Positions 56,936 through 64,000 of a stretch of DNA of 64,000 nucleotides are shown here, piece by piece (the stretch's first letter is position 1; each line of letters starts with the position of its first letter). The position numbers and the translations under genes are program-made. The notes beneath the pieces are model-generated. The model made no database searches and had not been told where the DNA came from. It saw only the letters and a list, made by a program, of their open reading frames with translations. Source of the DNA: Candidatus Protochlamydia amoebophila UWE25 (GTDB lineage: Bacteria; Chlamydiota; Chlamydiia; Chlamydiales; Parachlamydiaceae); the NCBI RefSeq assembly GCF_000011565.2, contig NC_005861.2, positions 2,374,913-2,438,912 on the forward strand. The letters are read 5' to 3'.

Positions 56936-57340
56936 TCTCGCTATAACTACTCCTGTTTGATGAAGGTTGCCTTAAAATCTCCTTAATTAAATTAATTATA
57001 TGCCTCTTAATTTTGCAATTAGTCGTAGTAAATTATCTTAATTGTAAATTTTTTATTATATGATTTCCTAAAACAAAAAACAGATTTAGATATATCTAAA
57101 AGTATGTTTTACAAAAAAAATTAAGTTTTAAAGAAAAAAATACGCATTAAATTTTCTTATTAAAAAATATTTGATTGTTTTAATATATTTTGTATGAGAT
57201 CTAGCTTTACTGCAATAAAAAGTAAAATGCTTTTAAATCAGCTGATTGCTACTTTTAAAAACATGAAAACATAGTTAAAAAACGAACATGAAAAAAATTA
57301 AAAAATATGTTGAAGTTTTAACTGAAATATATAGGATAAA
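56936..57340. other. AT-rich intergenic region
   Basis: No gene recognised. It is the divergent space before the 57353 gene and is over 75 percent A+T by eye. Confidence 0.4.
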
Positions 57341-57352
57341 TTGGAGGGATTT

Positions 57353-58180
57353 ATGACAATTAATCTTAGTATTGACAATCCTTGTGAGGTTATTATCGGC
57401 TCTCTTAACATTCTTAATTCTTGGGATCAACTTCACAAAGATGTCCAAATCGACAGTAAAACAGGCCTTTCTTCTTCCCCTCCTTCTGTAACTAAAGCTG
57501 CTACGAAAAGGTTTTTTGACAATATTGGCGCACCCTCCTCCTATTCTAAGGTAAAGTTTTTAAGCGATATGGATATTCAAATGTTTGCCTTTTTTAATTT
57601 TAGCCTTTACAAATTTTATTTTTATCAAATCAAAGACCTTTCTGATTTCAATGATTCTACCCAATTATCACTACAACTTGACAAAGCTAAACAGATTGCC
57701 GCTAAAGCCATTCAAGAATATCAAGCCTGTATGAAGCTTTTAGAAAATGGCCTTGCTCGAGAAATGATCAGTTTTGTCCCGACTTTTATATTCGATTATT
57801 TCTGCAACTATGAATTTGTAAATATAACAAAAATAATTGAACCAGATTTACTTGCTCCACCCAGTGAATATGCCGATTATTTAATTGATCTATTTCCTAA
57901 AGCAAAATTGGGAAATTTTTGTTTAATCGCTCAAAAAGTACAGTATATTAAATTACCGTTTGAATCCTGGTCTATTATTGATTGTGCAGAGCATACAGAA
58001 AAGATGGTACCAGCGGAGGTTTTTGCGAGAGTTCATCATCGTGCGATGGAAGAAATCAAGTATTTACTTCACCAACATTTTGTTACTAAACTTGATAGAG
58101 AACTAATTGATGGATATTTTGATACATCCAAATTTTTTCAAATTCATAAAAAAAGGATAGAAGTGTATGAACAACATTAA
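57353..58180 (+). CDS. Hypothetical protein, 275 aa, first of a coupled pair
   Basis: The longest frame starts at a TTG (57341), but GGAGGG at 57343-57348 marks the ATG at 57353 (MTINLSIDNP) as the start. The product is soluble, with FFDNIGAPSSYSK, an aromatic-rich middle (MFAFFNFSLYKFYFYQIKDL) and a C-terminal half with VPAEVFARVHHRAMEEIKYL. I cannot assign a family. Its last codons overlap the start of the next gene by 14 bp. Confidence 0.6.
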   Translation: MTINLSIDNPCEVIIGSLNILNSWDQLHKDVQIDSKTGLSSSPPSVTKAATKRFFDNIGAPSSYSKVKFLSDMDIQMFAFFNFSLYKFYFYQIKDLSDFNDSTQLSLQLDKAKQIAAKAIQEYQACMKLLENGLAREMISFVPTFIFDYFCNYEFVNITKIIEPDLLAPPSEYADYLIDLFPKAKLGNFCLIAQKVQYIKLPFESWSIIDCAEHTEKMVPAEVFARVHHRAMEEIKYLLHQHFVTKLDRELIDGYFDTSKFFQIHKKRIEVYEQH

Positions 58181-58526
58181 TTTGGCTAATCCTAACGCTT
58201 ATTATCCAGAAATATTGACACAAGAGCTATCAAGTTCTACAATTTCTTGTGAAAATCCTCACTATGTAATCGTGAAAGCTCCTCAACAAGAAGATCACAT
58301 TTTATCGAAAACAACCCTTGTTATCCAGGCGATCTTTAATTTTTTATTTCAAATGTTTGAATGCATGTGCCATTACGCTCGTTTATTGGCAAATGGGCTT
58401 ATTTCAATAAAAACTAAATTAATAGGAATAGATCTCCATCTCCACTTTCATCTATTTACTGTTAATATTAATTATGATGTTTCCAACCCACAAAATACTT
58501 CTCCGAGCGGAGTTTTGGCCTGTTAA
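58167..58526 (+). CDS. Small protein with hydrophobic middle, coupled to the gene before
   Basis: 119 residues. The middle (TTLVIQAIFNFLFQMFECMC, about 48-67, then HYARLLANGLISIKTKLIG) is hydrophobic and the end polar. It resembles the N-terminal hydrophobic stretch of the BTB-LRR protein at 48390 (FERISLLCKTIFQCFLNLFF) in size and character only. The 14-bp overlap with the preceding gene suggests translational coupling. Membrane attachment is possible. Family unknown. Confidence 0.5.
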   Translation: MNNINLANPNAYYPEILTQELSSSTISCENPHYVIVKAPQQEDHILSKTTLVIQAIFNFLFQMFECMCHYARLLANGLISIKTKLIGIDLHLHFHLFTVNINYDVSNPQNTSPSGVLAC

Positions 58527-58873
58527 ATAGCAATGATATGTGTTTTATTTTGGTGTGAGAAGAAAAGGTTGAAAATTAACGACTTGAAAAGCTTTCTGAT
58601 GCTTATGAGAATAATCCTTAAATTTTATAAGCATCTTTTCCTTTTTAGCAAACATCCTGAAACTACAGCCACTCTTTAAGATTTTGTTTGAGTTAATCAA
58701 AAATCATTTTATGTACCTAATAGCTTAGATACTATTGTAGCCAAAGAATTTGTGGAAAATATTGGCTAAATAAACAATTCAAGAAAGGAACTGACACGAA
58801 AAAATTGGAAAGGTCATCGACCAACTAACGAGTCTAGTTGATTGATAAAAACAATGAGTATTTGCTAATCGTA
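58527..58873. other. Intergenic region
   Basis: No gene. Scattered short frames with stops; likely remnants. Confidence 0.4.
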
Positions 58874-59213
58874 TTAAACTTCCAATGTTCCGTTTCGTTT
58901 AGCGATAGTGTCAGTTAAGCTTTGCTTTTCTTCGTCGGTAATGTCTTTTTTCATCGCAATAACTCTGACAAAACTAAAAAGGCCTTGATATAAGAGGTGC
59001 TTGATTATCTTTCATGAACTGTATAAAAGAAAGCATAGGAGCAATCGTGCTTGTTCTTGTTTTTATGTCTAAAACAAAAGCTTTAACAAAGCTTTATCTA
59101 ATCCATAGTTCAATACAATAGTATTTGCTTCATCATTTGTCATCTTGTCTAAATTTTTCTTTTGAAAAACTCCGTAGAAAAGTTTTGCTGTTATTAAATT
59201 CATAGTGTATTTA
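58874..59213 (-). pseudogene. Second dead paralogue of the gene at 61583
   Basis: From MNLITAKLFYGVFQKKNLDK to FVRVIAMKKDITDEEKQSLT and AKRNGTLEV, with stops and a shift between. The end matches the C-terminus of 61583 (KVRLVGFNKDLSVEDQQALA, MNRKGTLKV) clearly. The N-terminal coiled region is reduced to a few residues. Confidence 0.75.
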
Positions 59214-59274
59214 AATCATCTCTTTTTATTAATAAGCTTGGCTTTTTCATTAATAAACAATGACTTAAGAGAAC

Positions 59275-60080
59275 GTTTTATGCGCTATATAGAGGCCAGG
59301 GATTTAGCGTAACAGTGGCAACAATTTTGGTTTAAGCTTTAAAGTAATTTGGAATTGGGTCCAAAAGAAAAAAGAAGGAAACCTGATACCAAAAATAAGA
59401 GTAGCCTCTCCTAGAAAGATAAAGGATTAAATTTTACTAAAATTTATCAAGTCTCACCCAGATGCTTATTTAAGAGAAAACGTTGCTCATTTGCCGTCAA
59501 CTTACAAGCTATTTTTTATTTTTGTAAACGACAAAAATCACCAAAAAGAGTGCATTCTATAAGAAAGAGATGAAAGCAAAAGAGCTGAGTTTAAAAAAAT
59601 AGAAAGGATACTACTAAAAAATTACGTTTATACAGATGAAAATAGAGTTAATCCATCCGTTGATAGTTTTTTGGATAAATCCCTTTCAGTTAAACTTACA
59701 CTCAGTACAGTACCCAGGAAAGCGTGGTCGAAGAGAGAGTTTTCTTACTGTAAAAATGGTTTTGATATTGCTGCTCCGCTTTGTTACCAAGGAACATGCA
59801 ATACAGAATTGTTTAATCTATGACTAGAATAATTTTTAGTTCCAGATTAAAACCTAGCCAAATTGGAATTTTGGACAATGCAATATTCCATCGATTGCAA
59901 AAAACAAAAGGTTTAATTCAATCGCTACGTATCAAGTGCTTTTCTTGCCGCACTATTCAACTGACTTGTATCCAATAAAATTATGTTGTGTCAATTTCAA
60001 GAGAACGATTAGAGGAAATCTAAAAAAATTTACTCCTTTATCTGAGGCAATCGATTATTCGTTTTTAGCCTATTCATAAT
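59275..60080 (+). pseudogene. IS630-family transposase remnant
   Basis: Broken frames give FGLSFKVIWNWVQKKKEGNL, FYFCKRQK and the DDE-domain pieces GKRGRRESFLTVKM, LVPDLKPSQIGILDNAIFHR and then SLRIKCFSCRTIQLTCIQ in a shifted frame where LPPYSPDLNPIE is expected. The order and spacing follow IS630-family transposases. Several frameshifts and stops; no terminal repeats were located. Confidence 0.75.
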
Positions 60081-60125
60081 AAAAATGTAATTTTCAATTT
60101 AATTCATTATACATGCAAAATATGT

Positions 60126-61406
60126 TTACGTCCGAATTGCTGAGTAAATTTTGATTCGGCCAACTAACACTTCTTGAGATCGCCTTAAAAGAGTAAACTT
60201 TCCGTTTTCAATTGTTTTAACAAAAACTGTCTCTAAAAAAGTGGTCGTTTTTGTTGATTCTTGAATAATTTTATTTTTCAAAATAGAGTGTTTAATCTCT
60301 CCTTTAAGAATTTCTTCATTGAGAATTTCTTTTTTAAGAGTTTGCTGTTTAATAGAATCAGCTTTGTCTGCTACTTGCCTTTGTTTACTTTCCTCATTTC
60401 TAGCTTCTTTAATTTTTGCCATCATCATAACTTGTAGATCTTTTGAAGACCTGCTAACAAGTCTGATAAAAGCTGCTACATTCAGAGGTGTTCCGTTTGC
60501 AATCGCGATTTCTTTTTCTTTTCTTTGGTCAACTTTCTCTTTTGAGCTACTATGAATAATTTCTTGGTGGCGTGCTTTATCTGAAGTAAGATCTTTATTT
60601 GTCTCTGAATCACGTGGTGATAAAATTGCTAAATGAGGATTATGTACATGAGCATATTGAGTAAAATGGGCAATCAACTTTTCTTTGATTTCTTGCCTTT
60701 TTTCGTCGGATAAACCTTTAACATGGTTTAATAATTTATCTGCTGCGCGCTCAATAGCTTCTTGAGGATCATCTGAAATGTCTTTCAATTCCTCTAAAGC
60801 ATTTTGCATTAGCTTATCAACATCAACCCCTTCTCCAAAGTCACATCCTTCAAACATTTCTTTTAATGTATCGATGTTATCAGCCATCTGCTGATCTATT
60901 TGGGTTTCTACTTCAACCTTCTGATTTTCAACCGTAGCTTTCTCATTCACATCGACTATATCTAGATGATGGACTTCTATTTTTTCTACTACAACCTCTG
61001 CTTTGACTTTTTGATTTTCATCTTTGAAAATAACGGTTGTTTCTTTGTCTTCAACTATATTCGTTTTCTCCTCCAAATTTCCCCAACCATCATCAGTTTC
61101 AAAACTATCAAAACTATCAAAGTCATCATCATCAAAAGAAAGCGGTTCTTCAGCTTTGGTTTTAAGAATTTCTCCTTCAATAGGGGAATCAAAAGAATCT
61201 ACTAAATCCATTTGTCCTAATTCTTCAAAACTCTCTTGGCTCGAAATGATAATCTTTTCTCCTGTATCTTTAACCTGACCTTCTAACTGATTGGTGTATT
61301 CATGACCACCATTCACAGTTTGATCACCATGTTGATTTTTATTAAGTTGTAAAGGAGAAGAAAAAGAACTAATTGGTTGATTGTAGTGAGAATAATCATT
61401 ATTCAT
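60126..61406 (-). CDS. Acidic hydrophilic hypothetical protein, 426 aa
   Basis: No signal peptide or membrane segment. Residues about 90-110 (LSFDDDDFDSFDSFETDDGW) form a strongly acidic, aromatic-containing patch. A middle region (about 180-260) is helical with GVDVDKLMQNALEELKDI and AIERAADKLLNHVKG. The C-terminal part has NGTPLNVAAFIRLVSRSSKD then SLRRSQEVL. Nothing allows a family call. Acidic, disordered-looking proteins are frequent among secreted chlamydial proteins, but this is a guess. The gene is intact and single. Confidence 0.6.
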   Translation of the reverse strand: MNNDYSHYNQPISSFSSPLQLNKNQHGDQTVNGGHEYTNQLEGQVKDTGEKIIISSQESFEELGQMDLVDSFDSPIEGEILKTKAEEPLSFDDDDFDSFDSFETDDGWGNLEEKTNIVEDKETTVIFKDENQKVKAEVVVEKIEVHHLDIVDVNEKATVENQKVEVETQIDQQMADNIDTLKEMFEGCDFGEGVDVDKLMQNALEELKDISDDPQEAIERAADKLLNHVKGLSDEKRQEIKEKLIAHFTQYAHVHNPHLAILSPRDSETNKDLTSDKARHQEIIHSSSKEKVDQRKEKEIAIANGTPLNVAAFIRLVSRSSKDLQVMMMAKIKEARNEESKQRQVADKADSIKQQTLKKEILNEEILKGEIKHSILKNKIIQESTKTTTFLETVFVKTIENGKFTLLRRSQEVLVGRIKIYSAIRT

Positions 61407-61582
61407 ACAAAAACCTAATTTAATAAGATTTATTCTTAATTATAGCATATTAATTTTTTATCAAAGCTAAAATCAAATATTTTTTTTAAGTAAACATCTT
61501 GACAAATAAGTAGTTGTTAGTAAGACTAAATTTTTAAAGATTGTATTAATTTTTCAATAAACCTTAATTAAGGAGTTTGCTT

Positions 61583-62239
61583 ATGCATGCTACTGGTGGT
61601 TATCCTTCACATCATCAAAACCTATTACAAGACGTTAAAAATGTTTTACATACTCATGTTGAGCTTTCTCGATTGAAAAAACAGGCTCATGCTGAAACTC
61701 TAGCTGCTCATGCCGAGACTTTAGCTGCTCAACAAAAAGCTGCCAAAAGCGGGCAAGAGGTTCTGAAAGCTCAACAAGACCTTATATTGGCAAACAGAGA
61801 ATTGCAAGGCGCACAAAAAGAGCTACAACATGCACAAAACAATTTGGCTGCCGCAAAAGCTATCGTTTTAACCAACATTTTCCAAGGCGTTTTTTGTTTA
61901 CCGAAAATTGAAACAACCGCTACTGATTATGCCTTAGAAATGGCTGCTAAATATCAATTGGATACTGCACTCGAACTCAATCAAAGAGAAAGAACAAGTA
62001 TCATTAAATCTATGGCTCCTTTTATCGCTTACCTCAAAAGTCATTCTGATGTTCAGAAATGCAATTTTAAGGCCATAAAACAAGTTAATGATGTAAAAAG
62101 TTTTGCTCAATACTTACAAGATGCTACTTGCAAAGTTAGATTAGTTGGTTTTAATAAAGATCTTAGTGTCGAAGACCAACAGGCTTTAGCAGCCGCTGTT
62201 ATGAACAGAAAAGGGACGTTAAAAGTCCAGTACCTTTAG
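61583..62239 (+). CDS. Helical protein with A/Q/H-rich coiled coil; founder of a small family
   Basis: A TTG-started frame is 6 bp longer, but AGGAG at 61571-61575 fits the ATG at 61583 (MHATGGYPSHHQN). The 218-residue protein has a heptad-like Ala/Gln region (about 38-98: HAETLAAHAETLAAQQKAAK, and onwards) with a 7-residue duplication (AETLAAH), then a globular C-terminal domain FCLPKIETTATDYALEMA onwards. No signal or membrane helix. Two decayed paralogues lie at 56459 and 58874. Function unknown. It ends before a strong hairpin. Confidence 0.65.
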   Translation: MHATGGYPSHHQNLLQDVKNVLHTHVELSRLKKQAHAETLAAHAETLAAQQKAAKSGQEVLKAQQDLILANRELQGAQKELQHAQNNLAAAKAIVLTNIFQGVFCLPKIETTATDYALEMAAKYQLDTALELNQRERTSIIKSMAPFIAYLKSHSDVQKCNFKAIKQVNDVKSFAQYLQDATCKVRLVGFNKDLSVEDQQALAAAVMNRKGTLKVQYL

Positions 62240-62612
62240 TTTATTAGTTATTTTTTATCGATTAACTAGTAAATGAATTAGTTGATCGATAAATTTTCTT
62301 TAAATTTCCTTTTTTTTAAATTTCCTTTGATTAATCTCAAATATTTTCCTTTATAAATTTTTCCTTATTGGCTGTAGCATTTCCAAAAAATTTAGATAGA
62401 TCCGACTAACAAAATTTTTCGTTTAAACTTATTAAATTTTTTTAAAATTATAGATACAATATAGATTTAAATAAAAAAGAGGGATTTTTATTTAAGAATA
62501 CTGGGCCATCAAGGCCATATTAGAGCCATTAAGCAATTATTTCTCTGGTATCACTATGGTCAATAGGTAGTAGAATCGTAGGAGGAGGTACTTAAGTAAC
62601 TATGGCTAGGCG
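62240..62612. other. Intergenic region with terminator
   Basis: Apart from the hairpin at 62254-62300 nothing is seen. AT-rich. Confidence 0.4.
62254..62300 (+). terminator. Terminator of the gene at 61583
   Basis: TTTATCGATTAACTA (62254-62268) pairs with TAGTTGATCGATAAA (62279-62293), one G-T pair, followed by TTTTCTTT. It is 15 bp after the stop. Confidence 0.8.
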
Positions 62613-62912
62613 TTAATTTAAATGACCCCGAATGTCAATTTCAACTAACCGTAAGGCTGTATGGCTTGGAACACGTCGTCCTGATTCCCATGACTGAATA
62701 GTTCTTGGACTAACGTTTAAGATCTTAGCAAAAATACCTTGAAAATAGTGGCATTTTTTTCTAATTCTTTTAATATTTTGGGCTTTGTAATCAGCTAGAG
62801 AATCGGATATTTCAATTATTTCTGATTTAAGGGTAATTTTGCCTTGAGCATAAGTAAAAGCTTCTCCTAAAACTTCTTTTATCTCGTTAAAAAATTTACT
62901 TATGAACAACAT
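62613..62912 (-). CDS. XRE-type helix-turn-helix antitoxin-like protein, orphan
   Basis: 99 residues. The C-terminal HTH is clear: FAKILNVSPRTIQSWESGRR followed by VPSHTALRLVEI, the pattern of HigA/NadS-type antitoxins that bind their own promoter. The N-terminal 45 residues are helical. A HigB/RelE-type toxin would be expected next to it, but none is visible upstream (62913-63026) or downstream. So it is an orphan, or a remnant of a type II toxin-antitoxin pair. Confidence 0.75.
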   Translation of the reverse strand: MLFISKFFNEIKEVLGEAFTYAQGKITLKSEIIEISDSLADYKAQNIKRIRKKCHYFQGIFAKILNVSPRTIQSWESGRRVPSHTALRLVEIDIRGHLN

Positions 62913-63026
62913 TAAATGATCAGATTAATGATAATTTAATATCCTAAAAATTAATAGAGTAATTCTTTAAAAGGCATTTAAATTATTCCTAGTTTTTAAC
63001 AAAAGGATTATTATAAAGAAACTAAA

Positions 63027-63274
63027 TTACAATCCTTTATAAATATCTTTTCTTGCATCAACATCTAAAACTAAAACAATTAATTTATCATATTTAATCT
63101 CATAAATGATTCGATATCTACCACATTTTACACGATAGGCGTTGTATCCTTTGAGCTTAATTGCCCCGTCTTGCCTTGGATCTACAGATAAAGCTTTAAG
63201 TTTAATTTTCTTCTCGCTTAGTATCTTAAATTCTTTTTTTCTAGTTCGTAATTGTATGCAAGCTTATAATTCAT
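63027..63274 (-). pseudogene. RelE/ParE-family toxin, poly-A frameshift
   Basis: The ATG at 63274 overlaps the antitoxin stop by 11 bp (MNYKLAYNYELEKK), then a 7-A run ends the frame early; with 8 A's it continues EFKILSEKKIKLKALSVDPR, GAIKLKGYNAYRVKCGRYRI, IYEIKYDKLIVLVLDVDARK. LKGYNAYRVRxGxYRIIYEI and VDxRKDIY are family hallmarks. One base separates it from an intact toxin. Confidence 0.85.
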
Positions 63275-63521
63275 CCCAACCTATTTTTTTCATCATTTCT
63301 TCATGAGATATAGTTTTAGAGCCATTTTTTACAAATCTGTCATGAGCTGCTTCTGCATCCTTGCAGTCTTGTTCATATTCTAACATTTCAAGTTTCTCAA
63401 TAAATGCTTGAGTTGCCAATTCTTTAAAGCTCATTCCAAGATCAATAGCACATTTTTTCAAACTATTATGAATAGCTACTGGGATTTCAAAATTAACTCT
63501 AGTTTTTTCAACGTGTTTCAT
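63264..63521 (-). CDS. RelB-like ribbon-helix-helix antitoxin
   Basis: 85 residues. The start KTRVNFEIPVAIHNSLKKCAIDLGMSFKELATQAF is a ribbon-helix-helix: a beta strand then two helices with the SFKEL turn. The C-terminal half is acidic and would wrap a toxin (ISHEEMMKKIGWDEL). A toxin frame overlaps it at the 3' end by 11 bp but is broken. Antitoxin presumably still represses its own promoter. Confidence 0.85.
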   Translation of the reverse strand: MKHVEKTRVNFEIPVAIHNSLKKCAIDLGMSFKELATQAFIEKLEMLEYEQDCKDAEAAHDRFVKNGSKTISHEEMMKKIGWDEL

Positions 63522-64000
63522 ATAGACAACCCTTTTTTCTATAGAATAAGATATTTGATAATTTGATGGGATGATAAGTTTATCATTATTATCACACTAA
63601 ACTTAAATAAGTTAGAGAGTTTTTTAGCTTAAAAAGCTCTTTATTCCTAGGAAAATTTTTGGTAAAGCATCCATTAAATTAGTTTTCTTGATAAAGACTA
63701 CATTTTAAATGTTGGTTTCCACTTGCTATTTTGCAATCAAGCCTTCATGCGCTTACCCGATAAGCGGCCCAATTGTGCGAATCGAGATGTTCATCTTACT
63801 TTACTGTATTTTCGCTAAGACGTGGCATGAAGTAGTGACCATAGCGTTCTTTGTTGAATACGCTCAATTTACAAAAAATGATAAGCTTATACGTCTTTGG
63901 CTGCAGATGAGGCATAACCAGTTCTAAAAAACATTTTTAACTAAGCGTTTTGGCTTATATCCAAACGAAGAAATGCAATACGCTTGTAGGATCCTTATTC
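63522..64000. other. End region, no supported gene
   Basis: A 72-codon frame at 63709-63927 has no ribosome site or recognisable motif. A hairpin-like AT-rich repeat (GATGGGATGATAAGTTTATCATTATTATC) lies near 63563-63592. The window ends without a further gene. Confidence 0.4.

Overview
The window is AT-rich chlamydial DNA. It most resembles an amoeba-associated environmental chlamydia of the Parachlamydiaceae, Protochlamydia-like. Three things point there. First, thrS, a ParA/pGP5-D-like ATPase and a pGP6-D-like gene sit side by side, an order known from chlamydial chromosomes. Second, there are eukaryotic-type domains (F-box, WD40, BTB, Cys-type LRR, ankyrin, Fic) typical of amoeba symbionts. 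Third, the ordinary housekeeping genes look chlamydial. The species assignment is inference from gene content; no search was run.

Layout. 0.3-3.1 kb: a helical hypothetical protein and a two-F-box/WD40 protein with a basic, NLS-like tail. 3.4-9.7 kb: an outer-membrane barrel, hemF, and a cbb3 oxidase locus (ccoN-ccoO-ccoQ-like-ccoP-like, with a 47-codon ccoS upstream). The CcoP-like subunit has no haem-binding motif. 10.4-19.8 kb: mostly housekeeping genes (HD phosphohydrolase, methyltransferase, transaldolase-family protein, large glycosyltransferase, DUF2071 protein, dusB, yggT), plus a polyproline protein with a WH2-like stretch that may be an actin-directed effector. 20.0-25.5 kb: a GspL/PilM-like and GspM/PilO-like pair with a MORN-repeat protein, followed by a BTB-LRR gene cut short by a 2-bp insertion inside a recently duplicated repeat. 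26.2-31.6 kb: recA, ispA, a left-handed beta-helix transferase, a uracil-5-methyltransferase and an MgtC-family protein.

32.5-37.1 kb is a small island next to tRNA-Pro(GGG). It is bounded by 94-bp direct repeats that carry the 3' part of the tRNA and its terminator. It holds an AbiEi/AbiEii toxin-antitoxin pair, a 2H phosphoesterase, a HAD phosphatase with a signal peptide, and a decayed secreted protein. No integrase is visible. 37.1-44.5 kb returns to core genes: small chlamydial hypotheticals, ung, pGP6-D-like, parA-like and thrS.

From 44.6 kb to the end the DNA is accessory and decaying. It contains remnants of IS3- and IS630-type transposases, Fic, ankyrin, a tyrosine/tryptophan permease, a second AbiEii, and a ParE toxin disabled in a poly-A tract. 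Intact genes among them are two paralogous coiled-coil proteins, a coiled coil with a 42-bp repeat array and a C-terminal membrane segment, a 962-residue BTB-LRR protein with about 24 LRRs, and a few lineage-specific proteins. The pattern is duplication of host-interaction genes followed by loss through short indels.
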